A stretch of DNA of 64,000 nt from Sabethes cyaneus (GCF_943734655.1 NC_071354.1:36109347-36173346); one strand, 5' to 3'. Shown: positions 12,576 through 25,497, numbered from the stretch's first letter. Made by a program: numbers and translations. The notes: generated from the sequence alone by a model not told the origin.

Positions 12576-13081
12576 TTTCTGACTAACAACTGGCGGCGGT
12601 ACAGTAATTAAAAAGAAGCAGATCATGATTGAAAATTTTCTGCTGAAACCAAAAAATATTCAACTGCGACCTAATAGTTTCAAGTGCAACTAGTTGCCAC
12701 TGAAATCGATTTAGCTTTTGCCGACAGTGTATGGTAATTTATAAAAACCAAATTATGAAAATTCACCTATTATAAATCATAGCGTACCAATTATAAACTT
12801 CCGTTCCACATCCAGATGCCATTACTCATTGATTGGATGTTGTAAATTGAAGGTGGGCACAGTTGCTGACCTCGATAGATGCATTCGTTGCCTGACATAG
12901 TGCGAGGTGTGGCCAAAGTTTTCAATACCCATTAGCTTGCTATTTTTTTTTTGAAATCTACTTTTCATCTTTCCACCCGCAGTGTATACCTAGTTCATGA
13001 GGATGATGAGTGGAACCTTATAATAATAAAAGTAGTGCACTGTAAGAAAATGATAAACCACCTGCTTGGGTGCCGGTAACA
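12576..13081. other. Non-coding stretch, nothing recognised
   Basis: AT-rich DNA between the RTE-like relic and the GC-richer island that follows. No supported feature. Confidence 0.4.
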
Positions 13082-13963
13082 ATGCTTGGTGAGTTTACGG
13101 AAATTTTTCCTTGTGTGTCCATTATTTCCGCACCAAAGGCTGGTGGCTTCGCCGCGCTCTCAATCCCTGCCGGCAGGTGGCAGCAATCGAATCGGACCGG
13201 ATGACGATGGTGGTGGTGGTGGTGGTGGGCGCATACGTTCTCGCGGAATAAGCGGCCGGGGTAGGCGTCTTCAGGCTCGGTCACCTGAGTTGAGTCCTTT
13301 CTTCGCGTTGCCTTTCGTGTATGGTGGTTGTAAGCGTGAGTCCACGCGAGAGCAGGGTTTCTTTGGCAGTGACGCGCGCGTGTTTTCTCTCGAGGTGCCT
13401 TCAAGAAAATCGTTATTATCGGCGATTAGTACTTGTTTTGAATTCGGACCGCGAGGATTCGCCCTGGCCGGTGCGGCTCCAAACGGGAAGAAAAACAGCT
13501 GGAACGATTGCTTTCGCTGCTGCAGGGGGAAAAACAAAACGCTTCATCAGCATCGGGCAAGGCGATTGAACAGGGATTGACACTTTGCTGAATGTGAATT
13601 TAAAAGTGTGGCGTTTGCGAGGGGGCGCCTTTTGCCGTAAATCAGCAGTTCTATGCCGGACCGGAAGTCAACTGAAACTTACATAATTGAATAAGTGTTG
13701 TGTGCCGTTTTGCTTAGCAGGAAAAGTGAAAATCGGAAAAACGGAAAGTGAAGGCACTGGGAAGGAATGAGTGAATCGTTTGTGTGTGCCTTTTTGCCGA
13801 CAGAGTACTGATGCATTTCGACGGTTTTGAAAGTTCACTGCGGCAAGACACGGCGTGAGTGGAACTCGATCGGCTGCATTGGATGATTGCAAAATTTTCA
13901 TTATCCTAATGGATTGATTTGAAGGGAAAAAAGGCTCGGCGTCTATGGCGGATGGATGATGAT
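13082..13963 (+). other. Possible untranslated exon of a large gene (GC-rich island)
   Basis: This block is clearly richer in G+C and CpG than its surroundings. It contains a GGT triplet run (about 13208-13228) and the purine-rich, GTGAA-rich composition usual in insect 5' leaders (AAGTGAAAATCGG, GGAAAGTGAAGG). It ends at a consensus splice donor, GTGAGT at 13964-13969. An earlier donor-like GTGAGT lies at 13855-13860. Open frames exist on both strands but show no recognisable domain, and one is mainly a histidine run. The reading as a 5' UTR exon is an inference from composition and donor only; the start is not defined. Confidence 0.3.
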
Positions 13964-14133
13964 GTGAGTTATGAAACCTATGCGGAAAGTGAAATGTGCT
14001 GTGATAAACGAGAGCGATAAAGTATTGGCAACCTCAGCGTGCAAGAGGTAGGGCTTTCTCATTTCTCATTATAGGAAATTCCTGTGGTTGGCATACCTTG
14101 TGAACGTCAACCGGAGAATTTCACTTAGATTTA

Positions 14134-14302
14134 CACCCCTATTCTGTATTTCGAACGAGTTTATATTTCGTTCGGAACTGACATTTCGTTCGAAAAAACC
14201 GCGGTTCGAACGAAAGATCTTCATATGAAAAAACAACTCGAACGAAATATTTGCCAAGTCGATCGAAATATTTCAACTCGTTCGAAATACAGAATATGGG
14301 TG
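14134..14302. mobile_element. PIF/Harbinger-type MITE with TTA target duplication
   Basis: The terminal repeats CACCCCTATTCTGTATTTCG and, at the right end read in reverse complement, CACCCATATTCTGTATTTCG continue into TCGAACGAGTT on both sides. The element is 169 bp and is flanked by TTA at 14131-14133 and 14303-14305, the 3-bp duplication typical of PIF/Harbinger. The interior repeats TTCGAACGAAA-like words. Non-coding. Confidence 0.85.
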
Positions 14303-14305
14303 TTA

Positions 14306-16492
14306 GTTCCAACAATTTTTTTTTGTGTTTGTTAGTGGTTTGGTAGTAACAGATGGAGAGGAACTGTGAATACCTTGTTGTACGTACAAAATAATGAACT
14401 ACCTTTCTCTGTTATCTTTAATGTTAAACTTTCAATACTTCTCTTTTTTTTACGTAAAACTGTCCAAAACTTTGCCTAAAGGTTTTGCTGAAAAAAAAAC
14501 TTTCATGAAATCTAGTGACTCTAAACTTGTTAGTTCGGTTTAATCTGAACTAGTTGGAATCGAATAAACAAGTTAACAATAGAATAAAGCGTTCGTCGGG
14601 AAGTGCTGAACCACTTCTTTACCCAGCTTGTTTTTGTACCACTGACACATTTATTGGTCTCTTAACATTCGTCTTAAAAGTGTATAGTAACAGAACCGAA
14701 CATTACAATAAAACAGCATCATCAACCAAAGCGAAATAACTTGATTACTTTAACAGTTTAGAAAAAAAGAGGTTATTTTTGCAATAATTTCCCATTTCAT
14801 ATCTAAACTTGTGAAAATTCAACATAAATAACGAAAAAAATATTCTGTTTCTCCAGATAACCAGGATGCACTGGATTAGTATTAGGGTGCGAATCATATT
14901 CGCTCATCTATCAAGGAAATTTCTTTGACATTTTAATGAAACTATACATTTTCGATCAACAGTTGGGTTTTTCGTCAAAAAACTTGGATATTTTTGGTAA
15001 TGCGCGTTTAAATTTCGTCAACATGAAACATGAATACGAAAAAAATCGTAAAAAATTATTTCTTACCTTAAAGGTGGCACGTCTTCCATAGCGTCAGTCC
15101 CACTTTTCCCACTTATCTGGCTGCTAGATTTCATCTTCACTTTAACCCCGGGGTACCGACCGCATTCCATTCCTTGGGAATAATAGTAACGCCATTGTCA
15201 CTGTACCACTGTTTTGGTACTGAGTGACAGTTTGCTGAGATGTCATGCTGCTCCGGAAAGGGAAACAACCTCTTCTGAAGGTTCTAAAAGTAATGAAACC
15301 GTCAGGTTTGTCTAGGAATTTGTCCGAAAAACGCCATCCAGTCAGCTTCATCATCCTGAACTATCCAAATTCTCATAAACCTGCCTTAAACGTTACTTTG
15401 GTTTCGGGGCTTTGTTTCCTGTGTCGGTCCGGTACAACTGTGTCTTAAACTAGACAATTTAGTCCTCTTTTGGGCCTTTAGAGCACGCGATTGCAATTTT
15501 CTACTTTTCATCTCTCGATAGCAAATTCGCTTTACAAGAGCCACTATTTTCGTATGAAGTTTAGGAGCTGCTGCCTTTGCTTTTTTTGCCGCTTCTGCGT
15601 ATTTTGCTGATGGTCAGACTGTCTCCAAATCGTTAATTTGGGAAATTACACACCATAGATTTGATATAATTTAAAGTTCAACCAATGTGCGAGCGAATAG
15701 CCCGAAAATTTTACTGTGAATTTTTCTAGTGACACTTTGATGTGAACAAATGAACTTTTACCTTAACATTAACATAATTCAGTAATACACTCAGGTTGCA
15801 TTTGACACAAAGGATATGGTATGTAAATCAAAAACGCATTAATTCCGAAATTTGCATAAAAAACCGCGATTCATAAAAAGGGTAAGCGTACCAGTAGTGC
15901 CGCATTTATTAAAATGGTTTCAAATTTTTGGTCAAAACACAGTTATATTTCAGGATAAATATACATTGGAGTGTCCCAAAATAGCACTATGTCAATAAAA
16001 CACGGGGGCTCACCCCTCAAATGATAGATAGCTTTGGTTGTCACAACAAAACTTTTATATGACGTCTACATTGATTGACGCGATTTAGGGGTCGCACATT
16101 TGAGTTTTTTAAAAAACTGTCATTTTTCAGGAGTAAATTCAAAAATATATTTTTAGAAATGTTAAAGTAGGTGAAATAAGGTAGTTAACTATTTTTTCAC
16201 AATCATTGAGATCTGACACATTCATAAAAAGTTATGGTGACATGTCTGGAGTCATATTTGGTTACAAAAATTTATTGAATTCGGCAAAATTTAAAATTTT
16301 CGAAATTTCATTTAAAAAAACGTCAACACAGGGTATCGAACAATATCTCAGAGTAACGTACGTATACTGTATAGATAGGAAACTTTATGACGAACAACTT
16401 TGCCGAAGAAAGTATGGACGTATATGTTTATATGAGGTTTATATGCATGAGATATGACTAAGAAGTAAAATCAACAATTTTATTACAACATA
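14306..16492. other. Non-coding stretch, nothing recognised
   Basis: AT-rich. A short block near 15884 (AGGGTAAGCGTACCAGTAGT) resembles words near 18605-18650 and may mark an old repeat into which the Helitron at 16493 inserted. No gene seen. Confidence 0.4.
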
Positions 16493-17912
16493 CTAGCTGA
16501 CCCGACAAAGTTCGTACTGCCACTAATTAAACTGTGTTGTACGTAAATCGTGAATCTCGGATGACCTTTGTCACAATCTCAAGTTTTGCAAGTTTCTGAG
16601 GCGTTCATGGGTGTTTCAATATACAAATTTTCCTCACAGTAAAGTAGAAAACAACTTCCCCCAATGCTTAGCCTGATAAAATAAAGCGGATAGCATTTAA
16701 ATATTCGCCATCATTACAAACCATTTCGTTGAATACCATTTTGCGGAACACCAATTCTCGGTTGACCATAAGGCGGAATATAGCGTTTCGCAGAATACCA
16801 TTTCGCGAAAAACCTTACGCGGGATGTACCATTTCAAGGAAAATCTTTTCGTAGAAAGTACCATTTCGCAGGGGTGACCCAACTGAAGGAAAGTAATAGA
16901 GGTCAGTAGATCTAGGAAAATAAATAAACCTAGATACCTGATACCTGAGATAAACCTGATAGTTTTTGGTGGTCTTGTTATTGATTAAGGTTTTATGAAA
17001 GAGTCTAAAATTTCTCGAGTTCGATGAGTTTTTTAGTTAAGCAAAAATTTCTGTTTTATTTGGGGGGGTGAGGGGTTTCAAACAATCATTAAAATAATTC
17101 CTGCCTCTAAAACCCCCCACATGCCAAATTTGGTTCCATTTGCTTGATTACTTCTCGAGTTATGAGGAAATTTGTATTTCATTTGAATGGGAGCCCCCCT
17201 CCTAAAAAGCGAGAGGGGTCCTAATTCACCATACAAAAAATTCATGCCTCCAAAAACACCCACATGCCAAATATGGTTCCATTTGATTAATTAGTTCTCG
17301 AGTTATGAGGAAATTTGTATTTCATTTGTATGGGAGCCCCCCTCCTAAAGTGGGGAGAGGTTTCAATTCACCATAGAAAAAATTCTTTTCTCCAAAAACA
17401 CCCACATGCTAAATTTTGTTCCATTGTTCCAGTTCTCGATTTATGAGGAAATTTGTATTTCATTTGTATGGGAGCTCCCCCTCTAATAAAAAGGTAAGGG
17501 GTCCAAATTCATGCCTCCAAAAACACCCACGCGCCAAATATGGTTTCATTTGATTAATTAGTTCTCGAGTTATGAGGAAATTTGTATTTCATTTGTATAG
17601 GAGCACCCCCTCCTAAAGCGGGAAGGGGTCTCAATTCACCATAGAAGAAATTCTTGTCTCCAAATACACCCACATGTAAAGTTTTGTTCCATTTGCTTGA
17701 TTAGTTCTCGAGTTATGCAGAAATTTGTGTTTCATTTGTATGGGAGCTTCCCCCCCCTCTTAGTGGGGGGAGGGGTCTTTAGCCATCTTAAGAACCTTCC
17801 CTGGCCCCAAAAACCCCTATATGCAAATTTTCACGCCGATCGGTTCAGTAGTTTTCGATTCTATAAGGAAGATAGGGACAGACAGACAGAAATCCTTTTT
17901 TATAGGTATAGA
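16493..17912 (-). mobile_element. Non-autonomous Helitron, 6 internal minisatellite units
   Basis: Read on the minus strand, it starts TCTATACCTATAAA, runs through CTGTCTGTCTGTC and ends TTTGTCGGGTCAGCTAG. The start TC, the end CTAG and insertion between A and T (T at 17913 and A at 16492 on +) are canonical Helitron rules. Between the ends are about six copies of a ~140-bp unit with G/C runs (17013-17720), then a unique part with repeated CCATTTCG words (16720-16880). It has no Rep/helicase coding, so it is non-autonomous. Confidence 0.85.
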
Positions 17913-19849
17913 TATGTAAAAGTATCCTGAACATCAAAATTTATTATGCTGATTATGCTATGTTGAAAATGCATCTTTTTCATTAAAATACATTATTTAG
18001 CCTTGAAAATTACCGGAAGTTTCAGGTAGACGTGTTTAAACATACTTTCGCTAACAATTCAGTTAAAATTACGCATGCCCCAGATATTCAAAACGCCATA
18101 TCTCCCAAACTAGCAATGTTGTTTTTCTAGTTATGTGATTCTTATGTAGAATTTTCTGGCGAACATTTTGAGCATATTTATTTGTAAATAAAATTGGGGG
18201 TGTTTTGAGATATTCGCATTTTTTGTTTACAATTGCAAAAGAATGTATGATTTTGACAAATTAGATAAAAACTGATAACATCATTCGATTAAGTATATTC
18301 GAATATTCGAAAAAGTATATTGCCATGTCTTCACATCAAACTGTTTCACAGATATTAGAACTCGAAAAATGACTTTTTTTGAAAATACGAAAAAAAAGAA
18401 AGTAGCGCCACTGCTAGGGGGATTGATCAATCGGCATAAAACTTTGGGATATTGTTTGTAGGGTCGGAATGAACAATTATGCCAACTTTAGTTGAAATCG
18501 CTGATGGTCGGATCCAATTTTTCCGATTTTTGTGTACGTTTGAGATGCAATGACGCATATGTTATGTAGAAACATAATTACATTTTATCTCATAAAGCGC
18601 GTATTTTATTCAAGTACCACCACTATTGGGACTACCTCCACTAAGGGTGCGTGAAACAAACCTCGTAAACTTTAAAACTACGCGTTAAAATAGTCGCGTA
18701 GAACACAGTCGCGCAAATTTTGAAGATCTAAAGTATAAACGCGTAAAATCGCGTAAACAATCCAAGACAAAAATTTTGAAATTTTCCAACAAAAATTCTC
18801 GCAAAAACATTAAGCCTGCAAAAAGCGACTTTATTATATTTTGAAAACCTTTGCTCACAAAATACATAATTGGCATCAATTTTCGTGTATCCGGACGGAT
18901 ATTTCATATACTAATTTGCGATATGCCTAATCCTGTTGGTAACATTTTTACGCCGATCCTATTTTTTAGCCTAGATTAAATGCGTTCAGTTCCGAGAAAA
19001 TATTTCCTAGAAAATCAATTTCAATATTATCGTATATCTAGGTTTGCGCCGCCGAAAGGCGTTAGAATAAAAAAAAATTGTATATGGGCGTAGTTTATTT
19101 AAAATATTTTTTCTTGTCTGCTAATCTGTAAGCTTTTTGTAATAAAAATTCGCGATAGCGTTTTTTTTTTATTTCTGTTTTATGAGCGGAAAACTAACGC
19201 TTAACGAAGGCACATAACCTTAGAATTTTTGGTCATAACTAAGGAACAAAACAACGCTATCGTGAAATTATTGTCATAATATTATGAATTCTCTAAGAAG
19301 AATAAAATATTTCCAAAATTCAAAATTCCAGTTCCAATTTTTCAAGGATGAGAACGTATAGTTTTTCAATTTTGTCTCTAGTGTTTTCCTGCACCGTGGA
19401 AATTTTTTTCACGATTGCTAAGAAAAAATCAGAGGGGTTGTGTACAAGACACGACCGCATATATAGGTGACGCAGAACTACGTAAGTTTCTTTGTAGTGA
19501 TAGTGGCATGTATTCATGCTTGTAATCATTCGATTATGCACCTTATATACATGCTACATGCGTTGTATGTAACATTAATCAAAGCAGTAACATTGCATAC
19601 GTTCAATTCTCAAAAGATTGTGCATTTGAAAACAATTTAACAAAATCAAGAACACAAACTATTGCTTTCCTGCTACCTTACTGAAATTAAAGATTGTTTT
19701 TATTACCCCTGATTCCCACGTTGAAGGGATTTTACCAATTCAATCCTATTTTATCAACAGCACATCTTTTCACTGCACTTCTAATGAAACAGCAAGCATA
19801 CGTATTCACAGAGTCGTATTATAACCGAACACTACAGCTGTAGCACATT
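17913..19849. other. Non-coding stretch, nothing recognised
   Basis: AT-rich DNA without a supported gene. The words GTACCACCACTATTGGGAC (18615-18633) resemble the block near 15884. Confidence 0.4.
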
Positions 19850-20190
19850 TTTCCAACACAGATATCAAATTCGCCGAGGTTTAATCGCGTCGCAGTAAAG
19901 AATTTGCATTCTGTTGGGACAAGCGATCTGTTGTCATTTTTTCTGGCACACTTCCCTAACACAGACATCAAATTGGACTAGGTTTAATCGCGTTCGTAAG
20001 AAATCTGTTGGCACGAGGGGGCTTTGTCACTCTTTCTGGCGTACTTCCCAAGCAAGGACATCAAAATGGTCTAGGTTTAACCGCGGTGTTAGGAAATCTT
20101 GTTGAAATGGGGAAGCTTGGTCACTTGTTTTGGCTTACTTCCCAAGCACAGATATCAAATTGGTATAGGTTTAGATCATCGTAAAGAATC
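19850..20190. repeat. Short tandem array, ~95-100 bp period, 3-4 units
   Basis: The core CACAGATATCAAATT-GG-TAGGTTTAATCGCG recurs starting near 19857, 19960, 20055 and 20147. Spacers between cores contain a G-run and TCTGGC-CACTTCCC words. Units are diverged by roughly 15-25 percent by eye. No coding potential. Probably part of a larger dispersed repeat extending to about 20480. Confidence 0.7.
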
Positions 20191-20399
20191 TTCCAACCAA
20201 TCACGAAGCGAGAATTTTGGTAAAGCATAGGTTCATTATTTTCAATTTTTCAATAGTTCAACATCAAGGAATCCATCCTTTTCTTCATTTGGGTCAATTC
20301 TTAGAATATTTTCCGATCGATTGGTGTAAGAATATTGAAAATTGATCGGAAAACCGCTGAGCTATTAGCGCTCAAAACCTTTCATTTTCGTGACGCTCG

Positions 20400-20490
20400 C
20401 ATTTTTCGATTTTTTGGAATGACACCCTATCTCAAAACTTGCCGTAAGACGTAGTCCTACGTCAAAAAATGTAGTCGGTGAGGCTTGGTT
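20400..20490 (-). repeat. Repeat scrap with near-palindrome GACGTAGTCCTACGTC
   Basis: The 16-bp motif at 20448-20463 is the exact reverse complement of the motif at 2447-2462. Adjacent words (TTTTTTGACGTAG on one side, AGGGT on the other) also agree in both places, so these are two diverged copies of one dispersed repeat. Confidence 0.6.
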
Positions 20491-21500
20491 CATGGGACAT
20501 GAATTCTTGAAATTAGTCGGGGCCAGCTGCAAGACAATTTTTGTGACTGTCTCAGTGGCATTCTTGAACCCAGTGCCCTTCTGGTATACCAAAAATGTTC
20601 CGCTATAACTCCGGAATGCTTGGACGGTTCTTCATCAAACTTGGCATACATGTTTTTGACATAAAATAATCAGCGCTGGGGGGTTAACAAACAAGGGCGG
20701 TGGTCTATTACAAGTGGGGAGGAAGGTTTAAATTGGTAAATGGGTGCTTTTCTCTTGCATTTGAAACGGTAGCTGTTGTACAAGTGGACAACAAGAGGCG
20801 ATTTCTGAAAGGGGTGAATAAGGTGGCCATTGACAAGAGGTAGGTTCAAAACGTAACAAGGCTTTGTCTCGTGTCGTTTGATGTACAAGTGACTGAGACG
20901 CAAAGGGGTCACGTGTAAGGTCGGGCAATCAGCTAGTTTTCAAAATAAATACTTGCTTGATTTAAATGATTTTTTTTTCAAACCAGGTCCAGGTGGGTCA
21001 AAATGCACCATGAAAAGCACGAATTTACTAAATAAAACACTTGCAGTGCAACCAAACGTTAGTCGATCTAGTTGTTCTGGCGCAGCTATAGTTCTGATGC
21101 ATGTAGACAAACGTCAAAGCGTTGGTAAAAGCACAGTGTGGTTTTAATTCTGATTTTCTTCGACAGAACCGGTCAAGAAATCGAAACACGACGTAAAAAA
21201 ACCCGATTGTCGGTTTTGAACGGAGACTACCCGGATGTGGGTGTGGTTATCGAAAAGGCAAGCTGCAGATGTTTATCAAGAAAAGCCCTTTCACGTAATC
21301 TTGGCATCGATCGCTCCAGTATCAGTATTCCAGAAAGATAGATTTAAGAAGCAGTCGGTGCATTTGTTTAAGAACATTTTGACCCTTTGCCGTGCTTCTA
21401 CAACTTAGTGTGGTACATTTCTGCGCACTTTACAACAAAAGAATTACCCCTAAAAATCTGAAATCAAATTTCCGAGGGCTTTATAAAATTGCACAATTTA
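20491..21500. other. Non-coding stretch, possible old Helitron 3' end
   Basis: The segment 20660-20940 is G-rich with ACAAGTGG words and ends GGGCAATCAGCTAG|T at about 20936. This resembles a degenerate Helitron 3' terminus, but the matching 5' end was not found. Nothing else recognised. Confidence 0.35.
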
Positions 21501-21725
21501 AGCGCTTTCGTCTTGGTCGAGCCATTTTGCACGTTGTGCCGCCTGTGGGGCTGTTGAAGAGAACTGTTTTCGTCGCACTGCCGTCCGGCATTCTTACGAC
21601 GTGTGCAGCCCACCGTAGCGTCACATGGTCACTTTGCGAAGAAAGAAGACCTCGCGATGTGCCCAAGCTGCGGCACCAGAATAACGGTTGAGCACATTCT
21701 TGTCGATTGCCGACTTTACGGCGCA
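21500..21725 (+). mobile_element. Non-LTR C-terminal fragment with nested RTE scrap
   Basis: Plus-strand frames read FKRFRLGRA and, after an interruption, THGHFAKKEDLAMCPSCG and then VEHILVDCRLY. This is the CX2C...HX4C C-terminal knuckle of I/R1/Jockey-type non-LTR elements. The interrupting DNA (about 21517-21630) read on the minus strand gives LRWAAHVVRMPDGSATKTVL, an RTE-like C-terminal piece. One fragment is therefore nested in another. Both are dead. Confidence 0.6.
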
Positions 21726-21867
21726 GAATATCAGCATTCTAAACAGAACGGTTAAATTTTTGAAAGCAGCAAACTTGCAAGCACTGATTTAACGAAACCA
21801 TTATAACATTATATAAGTTTATCCACAGAACTGATTGACCAATTATGATTAAAAGGTCTCATATATA

Positions 21868-22785
21868 ATCAAACAAACAACAACAACAACAACCCTAGCC
21901 TACTGGTCTGATAAGGGTTCTGTACATTGTCAGCTTCGTAATTCGGAGTATACCTTTTAATCGTAGCGCTTTGCGAAGGGCAAAGTAGGCCCAATTTCCT
22001 TAGTGTTGTCCGTGGTCACCAACGAACCCAAATAGATGAATTCATCCGCGTATTTGTTTCCTTTCAGCCTCTTCTTTTCATGTATTTGGTCTTCACCTCA
22101 TTTCTCGGGTAATTTTTCAAAGAGACCTATGTGACAATGAAAGATTCTCTTCGCATCTCCTCTTTTCGTCCTCTTGTCACATAGGTCGATTTGAAAAATT
22201 ACCCGAGATTTATTTTCAGCACAATTCTCCTAGACTCCGCTTCTCTTTCCATTCATTTCTTCGGTAGCTTCTCCTCCTCCCAAATCTTGGAAATTACCCA
22301 GTGTAGAGCCGTTGCCAGCGTTTCTCGGGCATGTTAAAAAGCTCTACCGGTAGGCGGTCCTTATTAGCGGCTTTGTTGGTCTCCAGCAACCCGATTTCTC
22401 GTCTAACTTCTTGTAGATCAAAACGACATTTTTATCTTCTTCTAGGTTAACTTCCATTTCGCCTCCTTCGCCATTAAGGTGTTCATAGAAGAACTGCTTC
22501 TACCTGTTGAACACCTCGCGCTCTTGTGTGATCAGATTCCCTGCCTCGTCCCTACACATGTCAGGTTTCGATGTGTAGCCCTTACGAGGTTGGTTAACCT
22601 GGTTAACAATTGTTCGAACTCTTTACGATCTCTATTCTGCTTTTGACGCTTTTTACTCCTCTGGATCGTGGTCAACTGGTTGCTATCTCGTCGGTATTTG
22701 GCTAAGTTCCCCCTAGTGGCAATGTTCAGATAATTGTAGATATGGACGAGCGTATTAGGTAAATAAATTGTAAATTGCACTGTTA
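21868..22785 (-). mobile_element. RTE-like non-LTR relic with a (TTG)n-type tail
   Basis: The minus strand shows, in broken frames, a pre-RT region (RKEFEQLLTRLTNLVRATHR near 22560-22640), GLLETNKAANKDRLPVELF (about 22320-22400), an IWEEE-like motif near 22290, and KYMKR...DEFIYLGSLVTTDN near 22010-22090. A GTT-repeat tail (CAACAACAACAACAAC on +) lies at 21877-21892. The order of motifs is that of RTE-clade proteins, with most of the RT palm lost. A MITE at 22104-22207 splits it. Confidence 0.7.
22104..22207. mobile_element. MITE with ATTT target duplication
   Basis: The ends CTCGGGTAATTTTTCAAA and TTTGAAAAATTACCCGAG are perfect inverted repeats. They continue as AGACCTATGTGACAA / TTGTCACATAGGTC with small gaps. 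The 104-bp element is almost a complete hairpin. ATTT at 22100-22103 and 22208-22211 is a 4-bp target duplication. It interrupts the RTE-like relic between its KIN and VKTKYM codons, so the pre-insertion site can be read. Confidence 0.85.
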
Positions 22786-23063
22786 CAGGGTCAGTAGTAT
22801 TACCTGTCAGTGTTTTTTTGGACGTGTTTTATTGAAAATGGGTTAATCACAGACGTGTCTGTATATTTTTCGTTCAGAGTGTATTTAAATGTCAACACAG
22901 CTTGCAAGTTTGTTTTAAATTTTCTTTCGTTTGAGAGTAGTGGTAATCATGAACGCAAAAAGGGAACATGTAATGAGTCTGTTTTTGATAAACGATCGAT
23001 TTTAAAGAAGCTAAAGACACTCAGAATAAACGAAAAATAAATCTTTCGTACCATCAAGCGATA
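22786..23063. other. Non-coding gap between RTE-like relic and foldback structure
   Basis: No feature recognised; contains a 76-codon chance frame only. Confidence 0.4.
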
Positions 23064-25442
23064 AGTTTCAATCGTGTATTCAAAACACCCGTACTGAATT
23101 CAGTGACTAAATCTTACAAAAAAAGTTTTCCAGGCGCAATGAACTTTTCTTCAAGAAATGATTCATGAAATGCAATTATCGAGATAAATTTTGAAAATGT
23201 ATGAAGTTTGTTGTGCTGCACACGAAGACTATAGAAAAATCCCCTCCAGTAAGGTGTTTGGGAAGGCCAAGGTGAAATACTAGAAAAGCGCTATTTGTAA
23301 AGGTCGGGCCACTTGAGTAGTCATGGTTGGGCCACCAGAATTTTAAGCGCAGAAGCGCAATAATCGCTGGAGAATGTCTGTCACCTAAAATGTGATGAAA
23401 TAAAGCAAAATTAATACGATAAAAACTTAGATTTTTGTTGTTTTTTTTTCATTGTAGTTGTACACTTCGGAAAAGGCGATTGTAGTAATATTGATTTTAC
23501 AAGATCGCCAAAATTTCGCAAAAATGCAATTAAAAATAGGGTATTTGTACCTATATGAGCCGTTGTTCACGGAATTCATTCTTTTCATGTCTCTATATAA
23601 AATTTCAAAACGTATGTCTTAGATTTTCTGCGGTGGCCCAACCTGCACAGCATGGCCCGACCATGACAACATTTTTTGTCTTCACGTAAATGCCTATAAC
23701 TTTTTTATTTATCAAGCAATCAGTTCAAAACTTTCCGGAAACATAGCTTATTTTTAGACCTTTGCAACGATGTATTTAGATTTCCAAAATTGCTTTTGAA
23801 ACGAAAGGTATGGGCGAATTCCAAAACGTGACCCAACCACGACGACACTCCCCTACTTACTTACACTCAGTGTTGAAAAATTCATAGCAGCAAAAGACTC
23901 AATGAGATTTCAAGCAGCATGAAATTTCAACTTTGATCTGAAGCGCCGAACTCACATATGAATTTCTCTCGCTATTATACGCGATGTCTCTGTTGCTATG
24001 CGATGTGAACCAAATTCAGCTGTGAGCATTTTGCTTAATTCTTCCACAGCTGGCATTTCAACGTTGTTCAACAACGAATTTGTATGTATATGTGTATAGC
24101 TTCGGGTAGCAGTTGGTAGCAAAGCAGAATGCGATCAAGCGGGAAGAAATATGCCTGAGTTTTTTGCTTCTTGCTATGAAAACAGAAAAATTCACGCGTG
24201 AGTTTTTTCTGCATAGGATCAAGTTAACATGATTCACAGTTGATTTTGATTTTGATGAGTTTTGAGTTTTTACCATCACTGCTTACACTCAAGTACTTTT
24301 TTACACGGTTTGTTTTTTCGATTATTAAGAACGGGGCAACTTAGGGACCATTCATTTATTTCTCAATACATTTGGAACCGGCCCGACATTCGTCATGTAT
24401 TTTGTAAATGGTCCCAAAGTGTGATATTTGATATTTATTGAATAATTTCAACCGACTCACTGGTCCAAACGAAATACTGGCTGGGAAAAGCCGCCTTGAG
24501 AATGCCCAAATCACGCATCCTCAAAGCGGCATAAAAACCCCGCATTTTTTCAGCTGTTTTTCAATTACATGGTGAACTTATCATTAACTTAACCATAAAT
24601 ATATTTTGGAACAATAGCAAATAGCATTTTACATTACATACTACATTAAATTCCATATATAGGGGAATTTCGTCGTGGTTGGGCCGCCTTTTTGACATTC
24701 GCCCATAACTTCCGTTTCAAAAAGAATTTTTAAAATCTAAATATATCGTTGGAAAGGTCTAAGAATAAGCTATATTTCTGGAAAATCTTGAACTGATTGC
24801 TTTAAAAATAATAGAGTTATAGAGATTTACGGAAAGACAAAAAATGTTGTCATACTCGGGCCACGTTGTACAGGTTGGGCCACCGCTCTTAATCTTAGAA
24901 ATGCGTATTGAAATTCTAATCAAAAGAATGAATTTCGTGAGCAACGGCCCTTATAAGTATAAATATCCTATTTTTAATAACATCTTTGCGAAATTTTTGG
25001 TGATCTTGTAAAATCAATATTACTACAATCGCGTTTCCCGAAGTGTAGTACTGCAATGAAAAATCAACAACAATCTAGGTTTTTATTATACTAATTTTGC
25101 TTTATTTCATCACATTTCCCGCGACTGACGTTCTCTAGCGAAAATTGCGCTTCTGTGCTTAAAATTATGATGGCCCAACCATGACTACACAAGTGGCCCG
25201 ACCTTTACAATAAGCGCTTTTGTGGCATTTACCCCCTTATCCCCTTACGTCCTAACTGAACGGGATTTTTCAATATCCTTCGAATAGAGCACAACACACT
25301 TAATAAATTTTCAATATTTATCCCGATAATTGCATTTCATGAATCATTTCTTGAAGAAAAGTTAACTGCACCTGCAAAACTTTTTTTGTATTGATTCAAT
25401 CAGTGAATTCAGTACGCGTGTTTTGAATACACGATTGAAACT
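23064..25442. repeat. 2.4-kb foldback structure with ~0.79-kb inverted arms
   Basis: The left arm (about 23064-23853) and right arm (about 24660-25442) are inverted copies, diverged but alignable throughout. Outer ends are AGTTTCAATCGTGTATTC and GAATACACGATTGAAACT; inner ends are CCACGACGACACTCCCCTA and AGGGGAATTTCGTCGTGG. The spacer is about 0.8 kb. Both arms carry the recurring motif TGGCCCAACC or TGGCCCGACC. No coding region. It could be a foldback element, or two copies of one repeat inserted in opposite directions; no target duplication was found at the outer ends. Confidence 0.75.
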
Positions 25443-25497
25443 CACAATACTGTGAAAAGTTAGCTGTCACAGTAAGAAGTTTTACATTGCTTGTATA

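Noticed and set aside
13086..13580. A 164-codon plus-strand frame and a 128-codon minus-strand frame with a histidine run
   Set aside because: No recognisable domain, both overlap the same GC-rich island, and the His/Gly runs come from a GGT triplet repeat. An untranslated exon is the more economical reading.
20640..20945. A complete Helitron ending CAGCTAG|T at about 20936
   Set aside because: No TC-type 5' end of the family and no internal units were found, so only a possible degenerate 3' end is noted.
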